Of a DNA stretch of 64,000 nt, positions 52,399 through 63,537 are shown one piece after another; position 1 is the stretch's first letter; every line of letters begins with the position of its first letter. Under the pieces are notes generated by a model. That model made no database searches and was not told where the DNA came from. It was given only the letters and a program-made list of their open reading frames with translations. The stretch is from NCBI GenBank assembly GCA_963693365.1, contig CAVNZM010000007.1:8370001-8434000 (forward strand), written 5' to 3'. This DNA comes from Amoebidium appalachense. Taxonomy: Eukaryota; Ichthyosporea. The position numbers and the translations under genes are program-made.

Positions 52399-53081
52399 CC
52401 TACCTCTGTCCCTTCCTTTCCCTTTGCCTTTTTCGGCAGGCATGAAAAGGGCTTGGTGGCAACGTTGTGGTGATGATGGGGCGGTAGTGATGTGTGTGTG
52501 TGTGTGAATCGGGTGTGTTGGGTGGGTGTAGGTGGATGTTTTGGGCATGGGTGTCCGTGTCTAGGTGTGTGTGTGTATGTGTCTGTATGGATGTGGGTAA
52601 GAGTGTGTACGTGTGCTTTTGGGCACAGGGGTGTGTAACTATGGTTTTTTTTTTCCGGGGGGGGGGGGGGAAGGGGGGGGGAGGGGGGTGTTTTGGGGGG
52701 GGGGGGGGGGGGGGGGGGAAGAGGTTGCAGAACAACACGGATGGCTGACCAATAATGTTGCACACAGGACCACACCAACACTGGTGCGATTCTCTGGTAG
52801 ACCAGACGACCTGACCCCCAAGGCCTGGTTTAGGTACCTTACAGGGTAGGTGCTGGCCCAGCCACCAAAGAGGGGGAGGAGGGGGTGGAGAGGGGGGGGG
52901 GGGGGGGGGTTGTTTGATATCTTGATATCATTTGGTTATATGCTTGGAATGTGAGGGTGGTGGTTATAGCTGTGCTGGGGGTGTGTGATTGGAATGATAA
53001 GTTGTAGAGTCTTGTGAAGTGCCTTGGGCAAAGCCGCAAGATATGCCTCTGGATACGCACATGCGTGCTTGCATGTGCTGT

Positions 53082-53122
<41 letters not shown>

Positions 53123-54668
53123 TGTGTGTTCGCGGGAATGGGGGGTGCGGGGTGGGGGGACGGGAGGAATTGATTACCCCCCCCCTTCCCGGGACCCCGA
53201 ACGAGAGGGTGGGGTGGATAGGTGGCGGAGGAGGGGGAGCGTGTGTGTGTGTGTGGGGGGGGGGGGGTATGTTGCGTGTGCGAGTGCAACAAACCTTTTG
53301 TATCATTTCTTTGGGGGGGGTGGGGGTGGGGGGAGGGGAGGGGAGGGAGAGGGAGGAAGGCTCTGTGGCCGTGCAGCTACGTTCTGTACCTGATTTGGTT
53401 TCAAACAGCTATGTGGTATTAAAATTGTGTTCCGCGTTCAAAATGCTGGAAGCTAGGGGCTCATTTTGAGTTGTGCGTATGTGTGTGTGGGTGCATGTTT
53501 CATCACATGCAGACTTTCATTCCCTGGCGCTCTCTCGGTGTGTCGGTGTTGTGTGTGTTTGTGCACACACGCACATCTATGCTTCAGTCTGTTATCAAAA
53601 TCTGGGCCAGTGGTATGATTTCCAGTGTTATTATACCCTTGTGATATCATACCCTTGTGTTATTATACCCTTGTGTTATTATACCCTTGTGTATCATACC
53701 CTTGTGTTATCATACCCTTGTGTTATCATACCCTTGTGCTATCATACCCTTGTGTTATCATACCCTTGTGCTTGTAGAAACACGACGAAATGTTATTAAC
53801 GGAGTATGGTTTTAGGCGGGAGAAGCCGTTTGACCGTCACGACTGGATAGTGGGTCGTGATGGCAAGGAGGTGCGCTACGTCATCGACTTCTATGCTTAC
53901 GACCCCAGCAACGGCATGCCCCCTACCACCCTCATCGATGCCAGGTGTGTGTAAAAACTCATCCCCCCCCCCCCCCCCCCCCTTCCTTTGGAGGATGGGG
54001 CCTGCTTATTTTGCATACTCATGAAGGGTGGTGTGTACTCTCCATCGTGTTCGTCCGTTATGAATGTGTACCTGGTAGTTTATAACACATTCTTACCCTT
54101 CCTTAGAATTTTATTTATTTATTTGTGTGTATGTCTCTGCCTGCCAGGGTGTGTGACGGTGGGTGATGAGTGGGTGTGAATTTGTGGGATTGTGTGTATA
54201 TGTCCCCCCCACACACACACACGCATCACACGCGCGGGTATAACGCCGTGCGTGGATGCGCGCGTGCGTGCATGGGTGCATGGGTGCAGGGATGTGTGTG
54301 TTCGTTGGTGCAATAGTACCTTCATGTGCTCGGTATGTGCATGAATATTAGCTTGTGCACTTGTTTGCTCCCTCTTCCCCCATCCATTCTGCTAATTTCT
54401 TAATCCACATACGTGTTGTCGGTTTCCTGTGTACCTGCTTCCTCGCCTCTACTCACCACCTATCACTCATTTTCACACTTTTCATGTTTTTTCCCCCCAC
54501 AGACCCGCACTTGACTCAGTCGAGAGCTTTCTGGATCGTTTCCGCATGCGCTATTATGTGCTGCGCCAACGCTACTGGCCCATTCGGGTCGACCCAGCCC
54601 AGATCGCCGGCCCGGCCCAGAACCAGCAAAGTGCCCCATCTCAACCAACCCCATCGGCGGCTTCTTGA
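50718..54668 (+). CDS. HCCS: Holocytochrome c synthase / cytochrome c haem lyase (4 exons)
   Basis: This enzyme covalently joins haem to the CxxCH motif of cytochrome c in the mitochondrial intermembrane space (System III). Exons 50718-51244, 52768-52845, 53816-53944 and 54503-54668 give 299 aa in phase, against about 270 in yeast and animals. The N-terminus carries two near-identical SGGCP motifs (Cys36, Cys76), the haem-regulatory CP motifs of the family, within a duplicated ~40-residue segment. Core blocks are [44 protein letters not shown] (the conserved haem-ligand His is His156), [39 protein letters not shown] and [14 protein letters not shown]. The C-terminal ~25 residues (Gln/Pro/Ala-rich) exceed the usual end. 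The loop between WESLHPE and TLVRF is slightly shorter than in animals, so a tiny missed exon is possible but not needed. Confidence 0.95.
51245..52767. repeat. HCCS intron 1: microsatellite-rich
   Basis: (CG)n/(CA)n at 51361-51418, C-rich tracts (51555-51580, 51877-51960), (GT)n at 52219-52247, (CA)n at 52337-52397, poly-G at 52656-52720. No exon candidates preserve frame and family similarity. Confidence 0.8.
53625..53778 (+). repeat. 16-bp minisatellite in HCCS intron 2
   Basis: Nine copies of a unit around TTATCATACCCTTGTG, with ATTAT/ATCAT variants and one shortened copy, ending about 37 bp before the exon 3 acceptor at 53815. Confidence 0.93.
53984..54096 (+). repeat. C-tailed dispersed repeat, copy H (HCCS intron 3)
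   Basis: GGAGGATGGGGCCTGCTTATT ... GAATGTGTACCTGGTAG ... CACATTCTTACCC. It begins about 40 bp after the donor (53945), separated from it by a poly-C tract. Sense orientation. Confidence 0.8.
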
Positions 54669-54787
54669 GCTGTGTATTGGTGGTTGGTGTGCATATGGGT
54701 TGGGTTAGACTTGCTAAAAACAAAGCGGTGTACATGAAGTCGAGTTGTGTGGGGTAGTATCCATGGTTGCTTTTCTTTTTTTTTCTT

Positions 54788-54818
<31 letters not shown>

Positions 54819-54926
54819 GGGGGGGCTTCCAAGAAACACCGAGGGAATGGGCATGTGCTGTTTAGACTTTTGTCTGTGCACTTAGCTGGGACCCACATGT
54901 CGTCTTTTGTGGCCGGCAGTGCTGCC

Positions 54927-54990
54927 AATAGAGAACTTTAAAGTTCTCTATTACTCCTGTGCGTAAATTTCGAAATTTACGCACAGGAGT
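54927..54990. repeat. Two abutting perfect palindromes (26 bp and 38 bp)
   Basis: 54927-54952 is a perfect 26-bp palindrome centred on CTTTAAAG. 54953-54990 is a perfect 38-bp palindrome centred on TTTCGAAA, with outer arms ACTCCTGTGCG/CGCACAGGAGT. They touch without spacer, 260 bp after the HCCS stop codon. They could be a foldback element, a protein-binding site or a 3'-end structure. Confidence 0.95.
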
Positions 54991-56149
54991 GGTGTATTTA
55001 TGCGCGATTTTGTAATGGGTTGTCACAGAACATTAACACACTAGTATGTCTCCCACTGGAGTTCACACACACATCTTTGCTTAGGGGGGTCTTGGTAGAC
55101 GGAACGACCATTATGACATAATGTTTGGTGTAACATAGGAACGCGTCAGTTCTAGGAAGAAGTTGTGCCGGTGTTATTGCAGTATGAAATCTCGAGACGA
55201 GGAACATGAAAATGCACTTAAGGGTAATCAGATTCTGTCTGAATGTATGAGTTTCTGTGTATCAACCGGTTGACAGGTACCCCCGTATGCTCACAAATGC
55301 GCACGAGCACACACACACACACACGCACACGCACAAACACAAACACACACCAACACCATCTGCCACCATTACAGCCACAAAAGAACCAGAATCTACAGCA
55401 AAAGAACCAGAGTCGACTCAGTAGAACAAAAGGGAAGTGTCCGGGGGAGGGAGGGAGGGAGGGAGGGAGGGAGGGGGGGGGGGGGGGGGGGGGGGGGTTA
55501 GGTTACATTTGTTCATTGGCTCAAGTTGGCAGTCGACGGTCCGCTGTATCATTTTTGGACATGTCCCGGCCTATTTTTCAACATTGGGTCCGTAAGCATG
55601 GTTGCGAATAATAATCATCGATCGTGAGGGTCCTATGTATGGTCCTACGTATTTCATGAGTATTAGGGGATTGGGGAAGTTGGTGCTACGGTAGTGGCAC
55701 TACTAATTAGGTTTCATGTAATAGGAAGTACGATACGGCAGCCCGGGAAGACTCTCAGGCTGTCGCTTGGATATTAATATCTGTCTTTGCGTAATAACAT
55801 TTTTAAACTCTAGAGATGATATAAGAGTTACCGATGCTATGACTAATTATATGCACCTCAAACTATGACAGGCCGTAATAAATATTTTTCCTTCGACCAG
55901 GTCAATTCACAAGAGTAGGAACGAGGCACAAGAATAATAGAAGAGGGAGAAAAAGCCCAGAACAGAAATTTAACTATGGAAAAACAATAAATGTTTATCA
56001 CACAAGAATAAAACGCTGGGGTCCGAAACAAAGAGAAACGTTGACACATATTTGCTGCTATATCTGTCCCTGGCTGTGTACATTCGCCATACCACAAGTA
56101 CATTAAAACTCGCGATCGCCACAACCAATTACGCCTTAGCATTAAAATT
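54991..56149. other. Intergenic, no gene recognised
   Basis: Unique DNA with one G-rich tract (55442-55498, including GGGA repeats) and a short CA stretch. Only short, unconvincing open frames. The 3' flank of the RGS gene starts at its right end. Confidence 0.6.
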
Positions 56150-57601
56150 TTAAGACCTAGCTATTATCTGAACGTTGTTCTTCCTGATCAAAGATGCAAG
56201 GCGAGATGTGACCGCCCTGCGCAGGCTCGAACCATACCACAGACGTAGCAACGGGCCGTGCGCTTTGTTGCCGCTCGTGTTGGACATGGTATCCAATATT
56301 ATGCTGTGTTTAAAAGAGTCGACCAATGGAATTACGGCATCAAATTTATCATCCAAGGTGTAGGCATTCACAATATGACCGATGACCGACGCGCCCAGAT
56401 CGCAGCCCGGATCGGCTCCATTTATGGCCGCATTTTGCTGCTTGGCCACAAACCTTACAAGTGTGTCCTGGTTGAGAAGTTGCAACGCAAAAAGTGCCGC
56501 TTCGTCAAACAAACATGTCCCCAAGGAGGAGATGTCGGTGTCAGCATAGGCCGTGGGGTTCGCCGGCGTAAATCGGCAGCCAAAGAAAGGGCACCAAAAG
56601 GTATTGTGGGTATTGCACCCAGAAACTGATTTTTCCGCCGCTTCGCCAGTTTGGGTCATTTTTTCGTTGATGTGCTGCACAACCCATTCGTCGAAGCATA
56701 TTTGTTGCGCACCCCCGTCACGCACGTAGTTTGCGTAAACTTCGTCGGCTAATTTTCCGCTCGGGTTTCGGTGATATCTGTGCACATCCACCAAGAAATC
56801 CAAAATCTCTTCACAGTGCTCAGCCACAAGAAAATCGCGGAGCTTCGACACGAAGGTACGGGACGATTCAACGGTGTTTGTTGTATTGCAGGGCGGATGT
56901 CCGAGCGGTAAATGGTGAGACTGGCTGCGACTACGACCAATTTTCTGCAGTTTCTGCTCGTTGGCTGCTGTTGCTAGCGTGTTTACGGTGGGTGTGGGAA
57001 AAGGCATGGCCCCCAGTGGTTGTTTACATGGTTCGTGCTCGAATTGCACGCTCGAAGCCGCTGCATTGGTGCACGTTTGTGATGAATTTTGTTTTTCACG
57101 GTGCGGGGTTCTCTTTGCAGATTTGCTCTCGTGCTGGGAAACGACTGGATGGACGTCGTGGGGAACGATGGATAATGACACCCCCTGGCACGTTGTATCG
57201 TCATCATGATGTGAAAGGGTTATGCTTCCTGTTTCTTTTTTCCACACACACGTTGTCTCTTTCGCAGACCTCCACGACAGCCGTCGAGTGGACGAATCAT
57301 CCCATGAACATGTCCTTGATGGCATGGACCAATCCTTGCTGAACGAGAACACAGCTGCCCTTTCGGTAGTTTTTACCGTGGTTGGTGTGGTATCACGGTT
57401 GCTTTTGCTTGGGCTGGCGAATAATTTGGGTGGGGTAGTTTCAATATTCAAACAAACCCCTGGTAGGGAACTGATGAGTACATCCTCTGCCAGTGATGCC
57501 GGGAGGTTGTTTGTGCGTACGAAAGGTGTGCGGCGTGGCATGTTGGGATGATATTTAGGCAACCGTGCAGCAGCAGAAAATCTTCTAGTCTGTCGTTTCA
57601 T
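56150..57601 (-). CDS. RGS-domain protein (regulator of G-protein signalling)
   Basis: Single exon, 483 aa, ATG at 57601. RGS domains speed GTP hydrolysis by G-alpha subunits and switch off receptor signalling at the plasma membrane. Residues about 248-390 show the fold's signature: FVSKLRDFLVAEHCEEILDF, a helix ending DEVYANYV, FDEWVVQHI, then LFDEAALFALQLLNQDTLVR and F. A stretch of about 45 residues (320-362, with CPFFGC) interrupts the domain before LFDEA, where canonical RGS domains have a short loop. The first ~240 residues are Ser/Thr/Arg-rich and probably disordered. The last ~95 residues show no known motif. No signal peptide or membrane segment is seen. The insertion lacks splice consensus that would make it an obvious unspliced intron, but this should be tested against RNA. 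Confidence 0.8.
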   Translation of the reverse strand: MKRQTRRFSAAARLPKYHPNMPRRTPFVRTNNLPASLAEDVLISSLPGVCLNIETTPPKLFASPSKSNRDTTPTTVKTTERAAVFSFSKDWSMPSRTCSWDDSSTRRLSWRSAKETTCVWKKETGSITLSHHDDDTTCQGVSLSIVPHDVHPVVSQHESKSAKRTPHREKQNSSQTCTNAAASSVQFEHEPCKQPLGAMPFPTPTVNTLATAANEQKLQKIGRSRSQSHHLPLGHPPCNTTNTVESSRTFVSKLRDFLVAEHCEEILDFLVDVHRYHRNPSGKLADEVYANYVRDGGAQQICFDEWVVQHINEKMTQTGEAAEKSVSGCNTHNTFWCPFFGCRFTPANPTAYADTDISSLGTCLFDEAALFALQLLNQDTLVRFVAKQQNAAINGADPGCDLGASVIGHIVNAYTLDDKFDAVIPLVDSFKHSIILDTMSNTSGNKAHGPLLRLWYGSSLRRAVTSRLASLIRKNNVQIIARS

Positions 57602-58564
57602 TACAAGTGATGTGGATGTGCACGTGCTTTAAAACTACAGCACCATACTGCAACTACTACGGGATGAGAAGTCTGGGACTGTCTTTGAACCTGCAGAGAT
57701 ATTGCATGAAGAGTTTTAGGCAAGTGCACAAGTCCAGCAGCATCATGAAGTGTCCCAACAGAATAGTGGCGCAAGAACATTCATTTATAAAAGCTGCGTA
57801 CAGATGGAAAAAAGACTGGCAAAATCGTAGTGTTCTAATAATGCGTGGCAACCCTATTCCAGGCCGGAATTCATTGATGTCCATTTGAGGGTGTTATCAC
57901 TGTCAGTGCGGAGGAATTCATGTATACAATGTCATCATCGATTCGTGTAAACTGTTCAGAATCGACTGAATGATTCACATTTACAACTGGGAGAGGGGAC
58001 AGTGAGCCTCGTGCTTTCATAGCATCACCTGTATCAAGAGGCGAGTGGAAAGTGTGTGGGCCATCACTACGTTCCTGAGATCTAAAAACTAGGTACTTTC
58101 TGTGATGACGGCATCGAGCCAGTCAGCACTGACTCAGTAGCTGTCGTTTGAGTCCACGAGTCTGCGCATGCGCCTCTGTGGCCTCACCGAAGGGCGAGGG
58201 TACGCGTCTGGTGCCCGCTCCTGCAGTTTAGAGTAGATAATAAATCTACCCTCACGTACAGGCTACATTAAATTTAGTATTGCATACTTGGTCGCTCATT
58301 CCAGATTGATCCGTATTTCGTGTTGCCAACCGAGGGCTCGCGATCGCGTTGCTCGCGGGTGGTGCGTATCGATGGACGGTGCACTGCAAATGCGCTAAGG
58401 TCGTATGATAAAACCACCAAAAAAGCCGGAATAACACACACATACAACACTCACATAGTTGCAATTGAGACAACACGGTGACAACGTTAACACACACACG
58501 CACACACAAACGCACTGGGCACGATATGTATTTATGATCACAATGTTGCCTTGTTTTATGTAAG
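57602..58564. other. 5' flank of the RGS gene, no other gene recognised
   Basis: Unique sequence, with short open frames only (a 93-codon plus-strand frame at 57607-57888 has no recognisable family). It presumably contains the RGS promoter. Confidence 0.5.
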
Positions 58565-58658
58565 GGCGTGTTTGGCAGCGCAGTTATATCGTGTTTTCAT
58601 CGTATTCGTATTTTCGCGCAATACCACGAATACGTATTTGTGTACTGCCAAACACGCC
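58565..58658. repeat. Small foldback element (MITE-like)
   Basis: Perfect 14-bp terminal inverted repeats GGCGTGTTTGGCAG / CTGCCAAACACGCC enclose a second inverted pair CGTATTCGT / ACGAATACG (58601-58609 and 58626-58634). The whole 94-bp segment can fold. The GTGTTTGGCAG end resembles those of hAT-type MITEs (family resemblance, not proof). Confidence 0.65.
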
Positions 58659-58931
58659 GCAGAAATATATCTCGCGAAAAGGCGATGGGATCGCTTTTAT
58701 ATCCGGAGGTGATTTTCGAAAAGACGATATAACTTTTAGCCATTCATAAGCGAAGTAAAATTCTATTGGATCGCTCCGATCCAATCCGACTTTGGAACTG
58801 CCGCGAACCATTTATGTTATTTTGGCTTTGAGATGGTGGAAACCGGATCAGTACCTGTTCTATCCAAAAAAAAGCCTTTTTGTACATTAGAAATAAATCA
58901 AAAACAATAAGAGGTATAAAAAAGTACGTTT

Positions 58932-59156
58932 ATGAATAAAATTGACAACTACTGCCATGTGTATTGTCTAAGTAGCCTTCATGCTTCAAGATCATTCGAC
59001 CTTTATAATGCTATCTCGCTGGGCGGCAGAGACCCTGATGTCATGCTTGCGCAAGTCGATTCTGCCAATCGCGCATTGCGGGCAGTGAGCAGTTGTTGCC
59101 GCAGGTTTGGCGCAGCTACAGCTTTGTTTTTTTGCACCGAACCGTTGCTAACATAG
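58932..59156 (+). other. Small unassigned open frame
   Basis: 74 codons from ATG at 58932, non-repetitive, no recognised family. It may be chance. The surrounding 58660-59460 is otherwise unique and featureless. Confidence 0.2.
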
Positions 59157-59479
59157 AGGTGACACGTGTCACGTGTGTCTTTTCCCTATCTTACACTTGA
59201 GGCGAAACGTTCCAGGGCTCATTATTTTCAGCTTATGGTGTTAGGATGGTAGAAATTTTGCGAGTTGGTGGCTGGGAGCCATCCAGAGTCACCCAAACTT
59301 TGAAAGGTGACCGGGAGCATACGGAGTAGAGCAGATGAGTAAAGCCCTGAGTTGTGTCCTTACCAAGAGCACACGTTACAAACCACCGAGCCTAGCTCGA
59401 CCTCCTATTCCAATGCCAGCCGGTTACCATTTCAGCAGTACCAAAGTGGTTCTCATTCTGACACTATGGTTCAGGGTAG

Positions 59480-59481
59480 GA

Positions 59482-59514
<33 letters not shown>

Positions 59515-59850
59515 CCCCTTGTGGATCACTCCCCCCCCCCCCCCCCCCCCTCTCTTTCTTTCTTCGTTTTTCCCAACACCTACCGCACACGTTTAAGTAA
59601 TCCCAATCTCCCAACTTTCGACTTTGTGCTCTACTCCTCTCCCCCCCCCCCCCCCTCCCCCCTCCACCTACCCATTTTGGTTTTCCTTTTTTTTTTTTTT
59701 TTAATCTTTTTTGTCGCCTCTTGCGGCCACTCACATCGGTCAAGAAATTCCCTTAAGCCTCCGACTCCATTTGCAATCCACGTGCTTTTGCTCTGTATCA
59801 TCATGGCCCGATCGAGTCGCATGAACATTTTATCGCGATAAAACCCCCCT

Positions 59851-59881
<31 letters not shown>

Positions 59882-59898
59882 CACCACCACCACCACCA

Positions 59899-59968
<70 letters not shown>

Positions 59969-60030
59969 TTTTTCCCCATTCCCATATTTCCCATCCCACC
60001 ACCCCCTCTCCATGCATGAGCAAAGGTTGT

Positions 60031-60076
<46 letters not shown>

Positions 60077-60178
60077 CACACACACGGTTTTCCCCCATTC
60101 CCATCTTTCCCATCCTCCCACCCCCTCTCCATGCATGAGCAAAGATTGTGGAGCTCGGTTTGTTTTTAGGCTACGCTT

Positions 60179-60215
<37 letters not shown>

Positions 60216-60254
60216 ATCTCTCTCTTCATTCTCTCTCTCTTTCTGTCTCTCTTC

Positions 60255-60348
<94 letters not shown>

Positions 60349-61206
60349 CCCCCCCCCCCCCCCCCCCTCTCTCTCTCTCTCTCCCCCTCCCCCTCTCCCT
60401 CTCCCCCTCCCTCTCCCTCTCCCTCCCTCCCTCCCTCCCTCCCACCCACCCACCCACCCTCCCCCCCCCCCCCCCCTCTCTCTCCCCCCCCCTCTCTCTC
60501 TCTCCCTCCCTCCCTCCCTCCCTCCCTCCGTTCCTCCCTCCCTCCCTCCCTCCCTCCCTCCTTCCCTACCCCCCTCCCTCCCTACCCCCCTCCCTCTCTC
60601 CCCCCACCTTCCCCCCCTCTCTATCTATCTATCACACAGAAACTCCCCCCCCCCCCCCCCCCCCCCCCCCCCGTTTCACTCAGCACCGTCTGCTCTCACG
60701 TGCACACACGGTCTCTCTCTTTCCCTCTTATTCTCCCTTCTCTTACCCGTTCCCTCTCCCCCCCCCCCCCCCCCCCCTCTCTATCTGTCTATCACACACA
60801 CACTCCCCCCCCCCCCCCCCCCCCCCCCCCGTTTCACTCAGCACCGTCTGCTCTCACATGCACACACGGCCCCTTTCTTTCCCTCTTATTCTCCCTTCTC
60901 TTACTCCCTTCCCTCCCCCCCTCGGCTGCCCCCTCCCCCCCCCCCCCCCCTCCCCTCCCCTCCGTCCTCTCCCCCCCTCCTTCCTTCCTCCCCTCCGTTC
61001 TCTCTCTCGCTCCCCCCCATCGGGGGAGACCCCCCCCCCCCCCCCCCCTCCTTCTTTCTCTTCACACTCAACATGGCATACACGCGCATGCACACACATT
61101 CAAACACACACACACACACACACTCTCTCTCTCCCTCTTCTCTCTCCACTCTCCCTCTCTCACTCCCTCCCTCCCCCTCTCTCTCTCCTCTCTCTCTCTA
61201 TCTCTC

Positions 61207-61247
<41 letters not shown>

Positions 61248-61255
61248 TTCACTCC
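59480..61255. repeat. Large C/CT/CA low-complexity block with internal duplications
   Basis: Poly-C, (CA)n (59900-59986, 60034-60074), (CT)n (60180-60346) and CCCT repeats. Two duplicated modules are embedded: CATGCATGAGCAAAG with its flanks at about 59966-60031 and about 60085-60148 (period about 118), and GTTTCACTCAGCACCGTCTG with its flanks at about 60673 and about 60831 (period about 158). A 391-codon open frame across 60148-61323 is a Ser/Leu/Pro repeat translation, not a gene. Confidence 0.9.
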
Positions 61256-61429
61256 CCTCACTCCCTCTATCTCTTCTTACTCACTCACCATCCTCTCTCC
61301 CATGCACATGCGGTCTCTCTTAACCGCTTTCCTACTTTTCTTCCCTGGGACTTCATTCTTTTCAGCTGGTGTGGTATGTTAGCTAGGGAATTATCGACTT
61401 AGGTATCGACGGGGGGGCCTAGAAGCCCC

Positions 61430-61591
61430 GTCAAATGAGTTCCTCATTTTGCACACTGCACAGGTTGCTGATGTTGCATACCTGAATGTTTGCTTTTCCT
61501 GTGTCCTTCACCGTGTTTCTCATCGTGTTCTTGTACTTCGTACCATGTTCCGCTTTTTAACCCCCCTTTTTTCGTACTTTATGACGCATTC

Positions 61592-61593
<2 letters not shown>
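61430..61593 (+). repeat. C-tailed dispersed repeat, copy I (compound)
   Basis: Closely related to copies A and G (GTTGCTGATGTTGCATACCTG ... TTGTACTTCGTACCATGTTCC). After TTTTTAACC it is followed by a second 3' fragment (TTCGTACTTTATGACGCATT) ending in poly-C. No host gene is identified, so its orientation relative to a gene is unknown. Confidence 0.8.
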
Positions 61594-61625
<32 letters not shown>

Positions 61626-61839
61626 CCCCCCCAGAATCAAACCTACACCTTCTGAACATCCCAACACAATTCACATCACAACACTCTTCTTGGCCACATT
61701 TTTTTTGGCCCTGCAATCTCGTGAGCGATTCTTCCCTGCTGTGCCCTCACGGTGGCCTCAAGTCTGTGTCACCAGGTTTTGGGTTGTCCTAGAATGCAAT
61801 CCTTCTCGTTAGTGTTCTGATCCTGTTTACTCAGTTAGC

Positions 61840-61844
<5 letters not shown>

Positions 61845-61884
<40 letters not shown>

Positions 61885-61970
61885 CCCTCCTCCTCCCATG
61901 TTCAAATGCAGCCGTGTCTGAGTTGGGTTTCGTCGACAAGGTGATTGGGTGTATGTGTGTGCGGCGCGCG

Positions 61971-62018
<48 letters not shown>

Positions 62019-62113
62019 CCCCTTTTAACTCCCTCCGCGCGCGCGTGTGTGCGTGTGCGTGTGTCACGGTGTATGTGTGTGTGTTCCCCTTTTATCTCCC
62101 GGCACGCGCGAGT

Positions 62114-62167
<54 letters not shown>

Positions 62168-62330
62168 CCCCTTTTATCTCCCGATCGCGATTCCCCCCCC
62201 CCCCTGTGTGTGTTGTGTGTATGTGTGTGTGTGTTTCCCTTTTATCTCCCGATCCCCCCCCCCCCCCCCCCCCCCCCCCCCACCACCACCACCACCACCA
62301 CCACCAACCACCAAAAAAAAAAAAAAAAAA
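61845..62330 (+). repeat. Poly-C, repeat 5' module and four TTCCCCTTTTATCTCCC-(GT)n units
   Basis: Poly-C (61842-61883) is followed by a fragment (61904-61948) matching the 5' module of copy C (CTGAGTTGGGTTTCGTCGAC). Then come four units of TTCCCCTTTTATCTCCCG or close variants (62018, 62083, 62166, 62235), each preceded by a (GT)n run. The block ends in poly-C and poly-A. Confidence 0.85.
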
Positions 62331-62941
62331 AAGATTAAAGAAAACACAGGCACACATACCGCAAAATTCTGGTTTATTGAAGGTACTTTATAGAAAGTCT
62401 AGTCCCCGGTTCTGTGTCTATTGACACAAAAACCCCCATTTACAAAGAAATCTGAGCTATTCCTCCTCCGTCGTGGCAGTGGTACTGCCATGTGTGTACA
62501 TATGCCCCGTGATGTAGTGCATGCACGTGTGTGCGCGAACACACCGGGCACACACCACGATTACCACTCACGTGCACCATTATGACATGTGTACCTACAC
62601 TCAACCACCCACGTACACGCACACACACACACACACTCGTGACACACACGCGCGCGCACACACAGAAAATAACCCTACAGACCTAGGCCTGCACGTGCAC
62701 GTGTACACAGTCTAATTAACTGGAAAAGCAAAAAACGGTTGGCTTTGTGTGGCAAAGGCTTTGCCACAGTGCACCTCCCCACCGCCTCCCACGGTGCTTC
62801 TTACACACTTGTATGTGCACCAGTCTTTACACAACACTGCCCACTGAGACGTCAGGCCCCGAGCAGATGGGTAACCATGGCCACTATAACCCCCTCCCCC
62901 CCCTCCTCCTAGGCCTTTCCCACCCCACCGCCCCCATATAT

Positions 62942-63008
62942 ACGAGGCATACTCTTTATGTGTGATGAGTTGCAATTGTCCGTCGTGAATGTGTACTTCC
63001 TACCGTAG
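62942..63008 (+). repeat. C-tailed dispersed repeat, copy J (partial)
   Basis: GAGGCATACTCTTTATGTGTG ... GTCGTGAATGTGTACTTCCTACC matches the middle of copies D and H. The 3' end degrades into a C/T-rich stretch. The flanks 62340-62940 and 63010-63460 have no recognised gene. Confidence 0.65.
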
Positions 63009-63454
63009 GCTGTTACTCTTTCTATACACCACCCCCTCTCTCCCAACCTACACACATACACAAACAACCACACTCACCCACCATGGTATTTTCCACACAT
63101 ATTTGCACACGTTACCGCTTACTCTTACTTCTTGGTCATGCTTGTGAATTTCGGTTTTTGGACACAGACGGCATTATGACGTATAAAGAAGACAGTGGCT
63201 ACATGAAGCTGTCCTTTTCGTAGCTCAAATCAGTACTTGTGCATTCCTCGACGTGATTGTATGAACATAATTATACATGCATGCACTGCGGTTGGAATAA
63301 TTCACTAACTCAATAACCACACGCGCCCACGCATTCACAGGTACGTACACACCTGTGTTACACGGACACTTGCACAAACGTGCAAAAGCGTGCCCGTCGC
63401 GCGCACACACACGGACGTTTGTGTGCACACATGCGCATGCACACATCTGCACAT

Positions 63455-63473
63455 AAACACACACACGAACACA

Positions 63474-63537
<64 letters not shown>

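Noticed and set aside
53014-53469. Possible extra HCCS exon in intron 2
   Set aside because: Exons 2 and 3 join in frame ([13 protein letters not shown]) with family-matching sequence and no missing conserved block.
60148-61323. 391-codon Ser/Leu/Pro open frame
   Set aside because: A pure translation of (CT)n, poly-C and CCCT repeats. Several similar frames overlap it.
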